A stretch of 64,000 nt of DNA, taken from NCBI GenBank assembly GCA_947044405.1, contig CAMRHE010000359.1, forward strand, positions 806,001-870,000, read 5' to 3'. This document shows positions 23,741 to 34,443 of this stretch, piece after piece; the first letter of the stretch is position 1, and the number at the start of each line of letters is the position of its first letter. The position numbers were made by a program, and so were the translations under genes. The DNA is from Leptodactylus fallax (Eukaryota > Chordata > Amphibia > Anura > Leptodactylidae). The notes beneath the pieces were generated by a model. The model was given only the letters and a program-made list of their open reading frames with translations, ran no database searches and was not told the DNA's origin.

Positions 23741-24234
23741 ATTCTTATATGTCATCAGGGCCGATTGTGACTTTTCTGCTGCCTGAAGCGGAAATTGAAA
23801 TGTCGCTCCATCCCCCCTCCCCAAAGTTAGAAAATTAGGCTTGACTGCCACTGAGCATGCACACCACTCATCACTGAAGCCGACTGAATGAGATATGTCA
23901 CAAGTCCTTGGACATCCGCTAAAGCCTGTTTGGTCACATGGAATACATCAGTTCCCTGAAGCCCTGCGCCCCACGTGAACACTGAGGCCAAACAGCGGCC
24001 TCAGCAGTCGCTGGAGAGGGACCTGTGACATATGCGAGTGACATCAAATCCTTCTCCAGCAACTACAGTGCTTCTAGGGAACAAGGCAAAGTGCACGACC
24101 GAATGGGGTGCAGTGGCAGACATCAGGACACCAGGGACAGGTATGTTTTTTAATGTTACTCTTGCCCTGGCCCCCTCAGAGTTTATCCAATCTCTGTAAA
24201 ACCCCTTTGAGAATAATGTCTCAAAGAGCAACAA

Positions 24235-24410
24235 TAAAATGTCCCACAGTGGCACCTTAACACAGTATAATGTCCCATAATAGCCCCTCCATACAGTATA
24301 ATATCCCATACTGGTTCCTTCATACAGTATAATGATCCACAGTGGCCCCCTCACATAGTATAGTATCCCATATTGGCCCCTCCACACAGCATAGTATCCC
24401 ATAGTGGCAG
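24235..24410. repeat. short 31-bp tandem array
   Basis: Five to six copies of a unit like ACAGTATAATGTCCCATAAT followed by AGCCCCTCCAT. Both period and motif resemble the array inside the hAT element 7 kb away. A 175-residue minus-strand frame here (repeats of MGYYAVWRGQYG-type segments) is the translation of the satellite. Confidence 0.85.
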
Positions 24411-24964
24411 ATCTCCCGTGCCACATGAGCACTCTAAAGAAAATTATGCAGTTCAACAGAGGTGAGCAGACAGTATGTGGGGGTCCGGGTGGGCTACTAC
24501 CTGTGGAAGGGATGACCCTTAAGGGCATTATTACAGTAATAGTGCCCTAATAGTGTCCCCCTATAATAGGACATGTTTGTGATATGACGGGTTAATGTCT
24601 TACTGAGCAGTCTGTATGATTTCCTTGATGTCCATCTATGTATATCTTATTGATGTACTTCTGTAATTGCTCTGTTGTCTGTTATACATACAGTAGCATA
24701 AGTTTCTTGCTTTGGTTGTACCTCTGCCTTTGTACACATTTCTGTAAAACAGATGTTATGTTATGGGGTGACCAGACATAGACATCCAGAAAGCCCCCTC
24801 ACCCCTCCCCCAAAGGTATTATATAACTTTATTGTCGATTGTGTTAGTTGGCTTCAGCTGAGAACATGACTGGGTGCCCAGCACCCTTTGGATGTCATTG
24901 AACAAGATGGATGTATATTAGAGCATAATACGCAGCAGGGCCCACTATCTCAACATGTCAACTA

Positions 24965-26535
24965 CAGTGTCTTGCAAAAGTATTCATACCCCTTGAACTT
25001 TTTCACATTTTGTCACCACAAACTTGAATGTATTTTATTGAGATTTCAAGTGACAGACCAACACAAAGTAGCAGATAATTGTGAAGTGGAAGGAAAATGA
25101 TACATGGTTTTCAAAATTTTAATCAAATAAAAATCTGAAAAGTGTGACGTGCAAAAGTATTCAGTCCCCCTATATCAATACTTTGTACAGCCACCTTTCG
25201 CTGCAATTCCCGCTGCAAGTCTTTTGGGGTATGTCTCTACCAGCTTTGCGCATCTAGAGACTGAGATTTTTGCACATTCCTCATTGCAAAATAGCTCAAG
25301 CTCTGTCAGATTGGATGGAGAGGGTCTGTGAACAGCAATTTTCATGTCTTGCCACAGATGCTCAATGGGATTTAGGTCTGGACTGTGACTGGGCCATTCT
25401 AACACATGAGTATTCTTTGATCTAAACCATTCCACTGTAGCTCTGGCTGTATGTTTAGGGTAATGTCTTGCTGGAAGGTGAATCTCCTTCCCAGTCTTAA
25501 GTCTTTTGCAGCCTCCAACAGGTTTTCTTCCAGGATTGCCCTGTAGTTAGCTCCATCCATCTTCCCATCAACTCTAACCAGCTTCCCTGTCCCTGCTGAA
25601 GAAAAGCCTCCCCACAGCATGATGCTGCCACCACCATGTTTCACAGTGGGGATGGTGAGATCAGGGGGATGAGCAATGTTACTTTTTCGCCACACATAGC
25701 GCTTTGCATTGCCAAAAAGTTTAACTGACCAGAGCACCTTCTTCCACATGTTTGCTGTGTCCCCCTATAAGGCTTGTGACAAACTGCAAGTGGCACTTCT
25801 TATGTCTTTCTTTCAACAATGGTTTTCTTCTTGCCACTCTTCCATAAAGGCCAGATTTGTGGAGTGCACAACTTATAGTTTCCCTGTGGACAGATTCTCC
25901 CACCGGAGCTGTGGATTTCTGCAGCTCCAGAGTGACCAGTATGGGTCTCTTGGCTGCTTCTCTGACCAGTACTCTCCTTACTCAATCTGTCAGTTTAGGT
26001 GGACGGCCATGTGTTGGTAGGTTTGCAGTTGTAAAATACGTTTTCCATTTTGGTATGATGGATAGAACAGTGCTCCTTGGGATGCTCAAAGCTTGTTATA
26101 TGTTTTTATAACCTAACCCTGCTTTAAACTTCTCCACAACTTCATCTCTGACCTGTCTGGTGAGTTCCTTGGTCTTCATGATGCTGTTTGTTCACCTAGT
26201 ATTCTCTAACAAACCACTGAAGCCTTCACAGAACAGGTGTAAATTACACACAGCTGGACTCTATTAACTAATTAAGTGACTTCTGAATGCAATTGATTGC
26301 ACTGGATTTTATTTAGGGGTATCAGAGTACAGGGGGCTGAATACTTTTGCACATCACACTTTTCAGTTTTTATTTGATTAAATTTTTGAAAACCATATAT
26401 CATATTTGTTCCACTTCACAATTATCTGCTACTTTGTGTTGGTCTAAATCTCAATAAAATACATTTAAGTTGGTGGTTGTAAGGTGACAAAATTTGAAAA
26501 AGTTCAAGGGGTATGAATACTTTTGCAAGCCACTG
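24965..26535 (-). mobile_element. complete but dead Tc1-like element (family C), 1571 bp
   Basis: TA flanks at 24963-24964 and 26536-26537. Terminal inverted repeats of about 190-200 bases begin CAGTGTCTTGCAAAAGTATT on the left and, read inverted, CAGTGGCTTGCAAAAGTATT on the right. The element is related to the one at 44979-46585. Confidence 0.95.
25175..26179 (-). pseudogene. Tc1 transposase, broken (family C, minus strand)
   Basis: The ATG at 26179-26177 gives MKTKELTRQVRDEVVEKFKA, and a TAA follows GYKNI. Later parts lie in several frames: the first catalytic stretch is damaged (LWSVKLFGNAKRYVWR, where the family has SDET before K), then FQQDITLN replaces the usual DNDPKH, and PSHSPDLNPIEHLWQDMK retains the Glu. 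The C-terminus ends at 25175 (AAKGGCTKY). At least three frameshifts or stops, so inactive. Confidence 0.92.
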
Positions 26536-26649
26536 TATTTCATGCTTTGCATTTAAATGTAATCTGTAATTGTATTATCTCTTTTCATTTATTAAACACC
26601 TTTTATTTTATTTTATTATGGTGTGATTATAGTCATTCTTTGACCCTCT

Positions 26650-27365
26650 TAACCTGTTTTAACCCCTTAGTGACCCAGGGTGTAATAGTACGTCCTGAGT
26701 CGCATGACGATGTATGGAGAGAGCTCAGGAGCTGAGCTCTCTCCATACAGGGCGGATGCTGGCTGTATAATACAACCAGGACCCGCCACTAACAGCAGCG
26801 ATCGGTGCCTGCACCGGTCGTGGCTGTTAACCCTTTAGATGTCGCAGTCAACCGGGACCGCGGCGCCATTTTTCACTGATCGTCGCCCTCCAGAACACCG
26901 CCCTCCAGCTCCATACATGTAAATATGAAAAAGTTACAGGTGTCACAATATGGTGATACAAAATTTTTTTTCTATTTTGCAAAGTTTTTAATTTTTTAAA
27001 AGGTATCAAAACATTACAAATACTATATAAATTTGGTATCGCCGTGTTCGTACTGACCTGCAGAATACAGGTAACATGTCATTTTTACCACGCAGTAAAC
27101 GCTGTAAAAATTAAACCCATATGAAATTGGCGCAAATACAGTTTTTCTCCAATTGCACCTCATTCTGAATTTTTTTCCAGCTTCCCATTACATTACACAG
27201 CATATTGAATAGTGACATTACAAAGTACAATTTGTTTTTCAAACAATAAGCCATCATGTGACTCTGTGAACTGAGAAATGAAAAAGTTATGGCTCTTGAA
27301 ATGTGGGGAGGGAAAAACGAAAATGCAAAAAAGAAAAATGGCCGGGTCTTTAAGAAGTTAAAAAC
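26650..27365. repeat. long dispersed repeat, possibly a TTAA-type DNA element
   Basis: Begins TTTTAACCCCTTAGTGACCC and ends GGCCGGGTCTTTAAGAAGTTAAAA, so the ends are loosely inverted and next to TTAA-like sites. Inside is a palindrome GAGAGAGCTCAGGAGCTGAGCTCTCTC and the block GGTATCGCCGTGTTCGTACTGACCTGCAGAA. A related block (GGTATACTGACCGGCAGAAT, GTTAACATGTCATTTGTACC) occurs at 39150-39200. Confidence 0.6.
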
Positions 27366-27399
27366 CTGTTTGCCTACACACCTCCTTCATGCATAATCA

Positions 27400-27645
27400 T
27401 AAAGTTGCTTATGTTGGTGGGGGCACTGTTACTGTGATAGTGCCCCCACAGGTAAAAGTCTCCACCCACATAGGTAATAGTGCTCCCCAAGGTAATAGCC
27501 CCCCCAACATAAGTAATACTATTACTTGTATGGGGGTGCTATTACCTGTGGGGAGACACTATTATTCAATGTGGAGGGGACTATTACTTTACTGACGGCA
27601 CTGTTACCTTGTGGGAACCACATATTGTGGGCTTTAGGTTGTTGA
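27400..27645. repeat. degenerate minisatellite with inverted copies
   Basis: Irregular copies of GGGGGCACTGTTACTGTGATAG and its complement (CTATTACCTGTGGGGAG). A similar array is at 50580-50860. Confidence 0.7.
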
Positions 27646-28020
27646 ATGGGGTCACTGATGGTCTAAAAGCTCCCTTGGTGCCCATTTGCCATTAAAAGTT
27701 AAACTAGGTAATAATATGGGTGTGTTCACATATTTTTTCCTATCCCTGTGAGTCAGTTGTCAGACGGTTGTATGAATATCCAAATGATAATTCATGAAAT
27801 GTATTCAGAGGAAAATACATTTCAAAGGTATGTCTAGATGTGGTGGATTTGTCGTGCTTTTCACATTCACAGCATACTCATTCCTTAACTGAAGTGTTAC
27901 AGATTTTTGCTGAAGATTTCACCCTTTACAATGCATAGGATGAAATCTACTGTAAATCAGCAACATAATACATGCAGATTTCCTGCGTATGTGCTGTCCA
28001 CATCTGACTTCGCTTTATGG

Positions 28021-28400
28021 ATTTTTTTTTTTTAAAGTTTTTATTTTATTTGTATTGTTTTTTAAGATGATCGATCTAAGCAATGTCAGAACATGTAACA
28101 TACACATACAGATGTGAATAGGAGTGAGAATGCAGGATATATAGAAATGAATCTAAAAACAGGTCGAAGAAACTGATAAGGAAAAAATTGAAGAAGAAAC
28201 AAATAAGTATGAGTGTTTGTGCATGTGTAAGGGAAGGGCTGAGAGCAGAAGAGTCTATCCAAAGGCCAGCACGCTGAGGGTTATTTGGGTAAAGTATCGC
28301 ACATATAACCTGTCTGATTCCTCTCAGTTGTCTCCATAGGCATTACATTTTAAGCCAATATCAAAAATTTCTGCAAGTCCCTTACATCTGAATAGGATCT
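28021..28400 (-). mobile_element. possible L1-type LINE 3' tail
   Basis: On the minus strand the sequence ends in an A-rich tail (AATACAAATAAAATAAAAACTTT then a run of A). The upstream part (TGTATGTTACATGTTCTGACATTGC) looks like L1 3' sequence. No coding part is visible. Confidence 0.4.
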
Positions 28401-28757
28401 GTAAAGGTACATGTACATGCTACAGGAAAAGCAGCTGTATGAAACAGATTTTTTAGTTGCAGAAATTTCTGTTTCTGAATTTTCTAAGTCCTCTTTATTA
28501 ATTTATTTAGATAATAATATGTACAGCTCCTCAATGTGCTTTATACTTTGTATGCTTCTTCTTCGTCTTACTCCCTTCTCTCTAGCAATAGCATTTGACC
28601 AGACTGACATAACAAACAAGAAACAAGGTGATTCATAAGATCATTCCCAACCATTTCACAAGACTGTGTTTTGTGAAGGACACATGGCTGCCGGGGCGAG
28701 GACAGGATCACTCAGCAGTCACTTTCTTTTCTAAAGCTGGCAAGTGTCTAGAAAGAG

Positions 28758-28771
28758 GTTCCCATAGAGAC
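28758..28771 (+). promoter_or_regulatory. X-box-like RFX site, candidate promoter of a ciliary gene
   Basis: GTTCCCATAGAGAC matches the X-box pattern GTHNYYATRRNAAC at 13 of 14 positions. RFX factors use this motif in promoters of ciliary genes. The surroundings (28640-28890) are relatively GC-rich and not obviously repetitive, and a splice donor (CTCAG|GTAATG at 28881/28882) follows about 110 bases downstream, compatible with a noncoding first exon. It lies 5.5 kb upstream of the first firm exon of the WD gene on the same strand. The link to that gene is inference; one such motif is expected by chance fairly often. Confidence 0.35.
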
Positions 28772-29414
28772 AGCAGGAAGCAATACAAATATCCCAAACA
28801 CTAGTAGTACAGCATGGACGCTGCATAAACTCTTCTTACAGGCCCAGAGAAGGGACAGGGACCAAGTTACTTCTCACTCAGGTAATGGTATCTGTGCAAG
28901 GCTCTTGTCTGTACTGCAGATAAGAGGCACTCTCAAGAAAATAGCATAAATGCATAGGACAACTGGCAGTAGCTCCATGTTTAGGGATTATTACACTGAC
29001 ACTTTCCATCTGCCATTAGAAAGGGATGTGGATAGGAAGACGCATATAATGGAATACATTTCTTACCTTTTTTATGCACTTGAACACTGGAAGCAAAATA
29101 GTGTCAACATTCTGTTATAAAATTTAATTCTATTGTGTAAAATGCAAAAATGCAAATTAACAATACGTGGTATAGGTTAAATATGCTATTTGTGCCAGAA
29201 GTTGGTGTACGGGTATGCCAGCTATGAGGTCTTATGATATGAAAATAATGATAAATCCCCCTTAGTATTTATATGTTGTATATCCCCGTACAAGATTTTT
29301 ATGTACTTACTGGTTTAACAGAATAACATTTGCATAGAATGGAGACTGTGTGTGTGTGGGGGTGGGGGGAAGGGGGTACCTTGTAGGCAGATGTATTTGT
29401 CATGCCAGTGCATA

Positions 29415-31885
29415 ATACGACCACAACTCCAAAAATATTGAGATGTTCTGTAAAATTTAAAGAAAACAAGAATGCAATAATTTGGAAATCTCACCTAACC
29501 ATATTTTATTCTCAATAGAACATAGAACATATATCAGAAGGTGAAAGTTACACAATATAACCTAGAACACCTATCAGAAGGTGATAGTTACACAGTAGAA
29601 TATATCAGAAGGTGAAAGTTATACAATATAACATAGTACACATATCAGAAGGTGAAAGTTACACAATACAGTATAACATAGAACACATATCAAGATGAAA
29701 GTTACACTATATAACCGAGCACATATCAGAAGGTGAAAGTTACACAATATAACATAGAACATACAGTATATCAGAAGGTGAAAGTTTCACAATATAACAG
29801 AACACATATCAGAAGGGGAAAGTTACACAATATAACAGGACATATCAGAAGGTGAAAGTTACACAATATAACAGCACATATCAGAAGGTGAAAGTTACAC
29901 AATATAACAGAGCACATATCAAGGTGAAAGTTACACAATATAACATAGAACATATCAGAAGGTGAAAGGTCCACAATATAACAGAGCACATATCAAAAGG
30001 TGAAAGTTACACAATATAACAGAGCACATATCAAGATGAAAGTTACACAATATAACATAGAACATGTATCAGAAGGTGAAAGTTACACAATATAACAGAG
30101 CACACATCAGAAGGTGAAAGTTACACAGTTGAACATAGAACACATATCAAGGTGAAAGTTACACAATATAACAGAGCACATATCAGAAGGTGAAAGTTAC
30201 ACAGTAGAACATAGAACATATCAGAAGGTGAAAGTTACACAATATAACAGAGCACATATCAGAAGGTGAAAGTTACACAATATAACAGAGCACATATCAA
30301 GATGAAAGTTACACAATATAACATAGAACATGTATCAGAAGGTGAAAGTTACACAATATAACAGAGCACACATCAGAAGGTGAAAGTTACACAGTTGAAC
30401 ATAGAACACATATCAAGGTGAAAGTTACACAATATAACAGAGCACATATCATAAGGTGAAAGTTACACAGTAGAACATAGAACACATATCAGAAGGTGAA
30501 AGTTACACAATATAACAGAACATATATCAAGGTGAAAGTTACACAATATAACATAGAACACATAACAGAAGGTGAAAGTTACACAGTAGAACATAGAAAA
30601 CGTATCAGAAGGTGAAAGTTACACTATAGAACATAGAACACATATCAGAAGATGAAAGTTACACAATATAACATAGAACACATAACAGAAGGTGAAAGTT
30701 ACACAGTAGAACATAGAAAACGTATCAGAAGGTAAAAGTTACACTATAGAACATAGAACACATATCAGAAGATGAAAGTTACACAATATCACATAGAACA
30801 CATATCAGAAGGTGAAAGTTACACAGTAGAACATAGAAAACGTATCAGAAGGTGAAAGTTACACAATATAACATAGAACATATATCAGAAGGTGAAAGTT
30901 ACACAATATAACATAGAGCACATATCAGAAGGTGAAAGGCGTTTCTCTATTTCATTTGAAAAAAATTAACTCATTTAGGAATTGATGGCAGCAACACATC
31001 TCCAAAAAGTAAGGAGAGGGCCATGTCTTCTATTGTGTAGCATCCCCTCTTCTTTTCACAACAGTTTGTAAACCAAGAGGAGACCAGGAAAAAGGAGTTG
31101 TATACCATGTGGAGGCCACAAAAAGGGGGTGTTAAACTATGTGGGGGCCAAATAAGGGGATTTATTTATCTGAAAATGGGGGGCGTGTCCTACAATTTTA
31201 ATTAGGAGGGCCCCATCATGCAACCAAAGATAGCCAGGTTGGGAGGGGGTTCACCTTTCTATAGTTCACCTCATGCAGCAGAGAGACTAGGTTCACCCCT
31301 GATTAAACTGTGTCAGCAGACAACAATTTCTGGAAGTATTTGCAGAATACAGTGATTTGCATTACAGTCTTATGCCTATTTTTAATGCAGCCCACCTGAT
31401 GGCTCATAGATCATGAGCAGCTAATACTGACCATCTGCCTTGTCACTTGGGCACATGGATTTCTACAAATATTCAAAGGCTTTGAACATAATTGTGAAAT
31501 TGTTCCACAGTATTTAGATGCAGTTTTTCACAGATGAACTTCTGACAATATTTGCTTCTGAGAGACTGTGCTTCTTTAATATGCGCCTTTTATTCAGTCA
31601 TGTGATTTAGCTGAAAATTAACCCTCCAGCTGTTTGTTATTAGCACCACTTACTTTTCCAGCCTTTTGTTAACCCTGTCCTCAATGTTTTTGACATGTGC
31701 TGCTGCCATTAATTTCTAAATGGGTTCATTCTTTCAAATAAATGGAAAAATGTCTAACTTTCAGCTTTTGATATGTGTTCTATGGTCACTAAGATATGGT
31801 AAGATGAGATTTCCAAATCATTGCATTCTTGTTTTTCTATACATTTTACACAGCGTCCCATCTTTTTGGAAAGTGGGGTTTTATA
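29415..31885. mobile_element. mariner/Tc1-like element (family B) enlarged by an internal satellite
   Basis: The left end CCAAAAATATTGAGATGTTC ... GCAATAATTTGGAAATCTCA and right end TGAGATTTCCAAATCATTGC ... CATCTTTTTGGAAAGTGGGG are inverted copies. From 30950 to 31700 it carries a worn minus-strand transposase region similar in layout to the element at 10284-12330 (CATCCCCTCTTCTTTT ... GATCATGAGCAGCTAATACTG). The left repeat has expanded into the array at 29512-30945. Confidence 0.85.
29512..30945. repeat. 38-40-bp satellite grown from a transposon terminal repeat
   Basis: About 35-40 copies of a unit made of ACATAGAACACATATCAGAA and GGTGAAAGTTACACAATATA, with variants missing AGA or reading ACAGAGCAC. 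Higher-order structure is present: 30541-30660 is repeated almost exactly at 30661-30780 (120-bp period, three units), and a block near 30022-30215 recurs 266 bases later. The single-copy ancestor is visible in the other family B element (AATAGAACAAAGATCACATCAGATAAAG). The minus-strand frame at 29771-29989 is satellite translation. Confidence 0.95.
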
Positions 31886-31901
31886 TTATTGATATAAGCA
31901 G

Positions 31902-31982
31902 GTACTGAACTTATTGCATCAGATAAACTTCTGATTCTGAAAAAAGTTACTGCTATAAAAAATATTTCACAAATACTGATAG
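31902..31982 (+). CDS. weak candidate upstream exon of the WD gene
   Basis: An open frame (TELIASDKLLILKKVTAIKN, then ISQILI) ends in a strong donor, GATAG|GTAAGT, in phase 1. It could join the WD gene only if exon 1 began at the AG before 34297. The acceptor tract is poor, the blade motif is imperfect, and the segment follows directly after a transposon end. It may be chance. Confidence 0.2.
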
Positions 31983-31999
31983 GTAAGTGTGTTCTGTTA

Positions 32000-33225
32000 T
32001 ATGATCATTTAAAGTGTACCGAATCTTTCAACTAAAATATTTGTTTCACGGTGGGTTCAAAGGATAGTAAGAATGTGACATACCATTGTACTTAACTCTA
32101 GGTCATCTGCTCGGGGGAGCTCATATGTCCACAAGATATACAATGTAATTCAAAGATAATACATCATAAAAAAGCACGAGTATTACTATTGGCTTTCTGC
32201 TAATAGTAAAAGATAGAATAGTTAAAGGTGTTTTCTGGATTTTACCAATTGATGACCCAGTCTTAGGATAAGTTATTAATTGAAGATTAGCAGAGGTCCA
32301 ATACCTGGGACCCCCAGAGATCAGCTGTTTGAAACAGTAGCAGCTTTCCCTGAGCACTGCTTGTGCTTTACAGGCCATGTGACATCACATTCATGTGTCA
32401 CATGAATTGTTTGCAGTTCAGCCCCATTCAAGTGAATGGGGTTAAGCTGTAATACCCAGCTCAACCATTTTCCGATGTATGGTGCAGTGCTTGGTTTTCT
32501 GTGAAAGGAAAGTGGCTTCAATTTTCAATAAAATACCATCATACTTCCCATCAATGGGCTTTACTCTTTGCTGCTGCTAACTGCTGCTCAGCTCCGCCCA
32601 TTAACTGTACTGAGCATGTCCGATGATGACGCACTGCACCCGGAAGTGAAGGAGATGGCTTCAGCTGATCCCGGAGTCAGTGGGGAATGCTCCACATTTA
32701 TTAGGAAGTGCATGCTTCCTCATAAATGATGTGCACCCTCTGCCAGGATGTGCGGCCTGGAGGGTAAATGTACATCAGCTGATTTTCCAGCATTTTCCCC
32801 ATCATTTAGGCTAGATTTCTGGTGGCCAATAAAATACTATATTCTAAAACTCTATAAAACCAACATTAAGCAATCATGAGTCAATGGGTCGGATGCCTGG
32901 CTGTCAACCAAAGAAGAGAAGGCAAAAATAGTATTTTACTATTTGTGTTTTCATAATCATAACATCAACTTTCCTGCTCTTTCTGCTAAATTTTTGAAGT
33001 TCCTTGACAACACATTTAAAAATGTGCCATCTATAATATAGTGTCAGTAGACTAAATACCATAAAACCCTGACAGGTGCAGTTCATGTAGCAGGATAGAA
33101 AGTGGCAACATCAGCAGCTTCTTTTATCATTGAAAACGAAGAGGTGGCTTTGCTTACTCATAGCACAAAGTAATAGAAAGCAGAAATATCCCTCTGATAG
33201 GGAGAAAGTCAGAAGGAAATGACTG
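32000..33225. other. mixed repeat-derived sequence, no exon supported
   Basis: The segment 32225-32470 (GGTGTTTTCTGGATTTTACC ... GGCCATGTGACATCACATTC ... CCCCATTCAAGTGAATGGGG) resembles sequence near 9720-9900 and 47210-47420. The rest looks unique but has no splice-bounded frame that I trust. Confidence 0.4.
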
Positions 33226-33229
33226 CTGG

Positions 33230-33395
33230 GCTAAGGCTAGGCTAACATCTGTGTCGGAGTCTCCAGGAGACCTCATTATGGTCTAGAGTGTCCGCAAGTA
33301 ACCAGCGTTTTAGCGAACGGGCTCTCTGTCGTTCGGTTCCTCTGGCAGACCTGAACGAAGGAGAGCTTGGTACAAGTGTGAATCTAACCTAAGAA
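33230..33395. repeat. palindromic element P2, internally deleted
   Basis: Starts AAGGCTAGGCTAACATCTGTGTCGGAG and ends ACAAGTGTGAATCTAACCTAAG. It lacks the AAAAGTCCTGCA core. Confidence 0.7.
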
Positions 33396-33494
33396 ACCAA
33401 AAGCTGAAAACGTGAATTTCATTGTAAATAAAACCAGGAAATTGTATAGCAACATATAATTATTTAAGGGGTTATCCAATTAGTAAAAAACATA

Positions 33495-33730
33495 TAGGGT
33501 ATGTTTACATGGTGGAAATGGAAGAGGAATTTGAGGTGTAAGCAGAAGCGATGGAAAGGGGCCTAATCACTGGAGTTGCACGTGGCGTGGATTCTGCAGC
33601 AGAATCAGATGCGGAAGCTTTTGCAAGATCGAATAGGATGCTTATTTTTTTAGAGCAAAATTTGGCGCTGATGTTGTGGTGGAATCTCAAAATCAACACA
33701 AAATTCCGCCATGTGAACGGGCCCTTAGAA
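33495..33730. repeat. palindromic element, family P3
   Basis: TAGGGTATGTTTACATGGTGG and CCGCCATGTGAACGGGCCCTTA form the inverted ends. A second copy is at 57000-57243. Mirrored open frames on both strands are by-products. Confidence 0.75.
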
Positions 33731-34024
33731 AAGTCATACTCACAGCACTAATCACAAAGTGCTTCAATTCCAGTGCTGTCTGTTCCTATAACAGTCTCTA
33801 CTTTCAAGTCGAATGATAGTGTGTTCATACGGGACATGTAACGGGTGTAGCCAGTCACTGGCCATGTCATGTTGGACCAGTCATCATGTCATCACTAGTT
33901 CAGGAAGCAAGTAACATTACGTCAGAGCTGGAACTGAAGCGGCACAGGATGACTAAGTGGTATATGAAATGCTTTTGACTAACTGGGCAATCCCTTTTAA
34001 CTGGTAGACCTGGCTGTGACTGAA

Positions 34025-34260
34025 GTGCTTCTTTAAAGGGAATCTGTCAGCACCAAAAATGTTATTAAACCAACCCCAGTATCTTCTAGTGCTCAGAACT
34101 GTATTAGGCCTAAATCCGTACCTATCAATTTTACTTTATTTACGGCATTTAAAATCCTATAAATGTAATACTTACTGTATAGGACTATTCGGGTCAGGTC
34201 ATGATCAGAGGCTCCAATATATCTTTATATGTTCTTCTTATGCTTATTTTTGAATGTTCT
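34025..34260. repeat. dispersed repeat just upstream of WD exon 1
   Basis: Begins AAAGGGAATCTGTCAGCACC and continues with CTATAAATGTAATACTTACTG. It has the form of an amphibian-type dispersed element and lies directly before the exon at 34311, which complicates finding the true acceptor. Confidence 0.45.
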
Positions 34261-34310
34261 GGAATACTTTAACAGTGACTATAAGCCAATGCTGAGGTAT
34301 CTACAGCCAG

Positions 34311-34443
34311 TATATCCAGAGTGTCACAACCCAAAGTACTATGGCGATGCAGAAACATTTTAATGTTAGAGATTGTCACCAAAGATCCATAACAGCACTT
34401 GGGTTCCACATGGCAAGAAGGGAGTTTCTCACAGGCTTTGAAG
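34311..34443 (+). CDS. WD gene, exon 1 of those supported
   Basis: The frame reads ...RSITALGFHMARREFLTGFE and ends with one base (G) before a strong donor, GTAAGT. That G plus the first two bases of the next exon gives Asp, producing the motif LTGFEDGMIKWWDL. The join creates a good WD blade, which is the main support. The acceptor is uncertain: AG at 34309-34310 or 34318-34319 gives phase 0, AG at 34305-34306 phase 2, and AG before 34297 phase 1. An in-frame TGA just upstream limits the exon. It contains no long ATG frame and is easily missed. Confidence 0.75.

Noticed and set aside
24001..24528. 175-residue minus-strand frame
   Set aside because: The longest non-transposon frame on that strand, but its repetitive middle is a 31-bp tandem array and the rest lacks splice or promoter support.
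28411..28638. 75-residue plus-strand frame
   Set aside because: No WD or other family feature, no convincing acceptor, and no phase link to later exons; AT-rich chance frame is likelier.
29771..29989. 72-residue minus-strand frame with repeated CNFHLLIC segments
   Set aside because: It lies wholly in the 38-40-bp satellite; the repeated peptide is the satellite unit in translation.
29512..30945. Regular spacing suggestive of a CRISPR-like array
   Set aside because: There are no distinct spacers; the whole 38-40-bp unit repeats, and the setting is a eukaryotic transposon.
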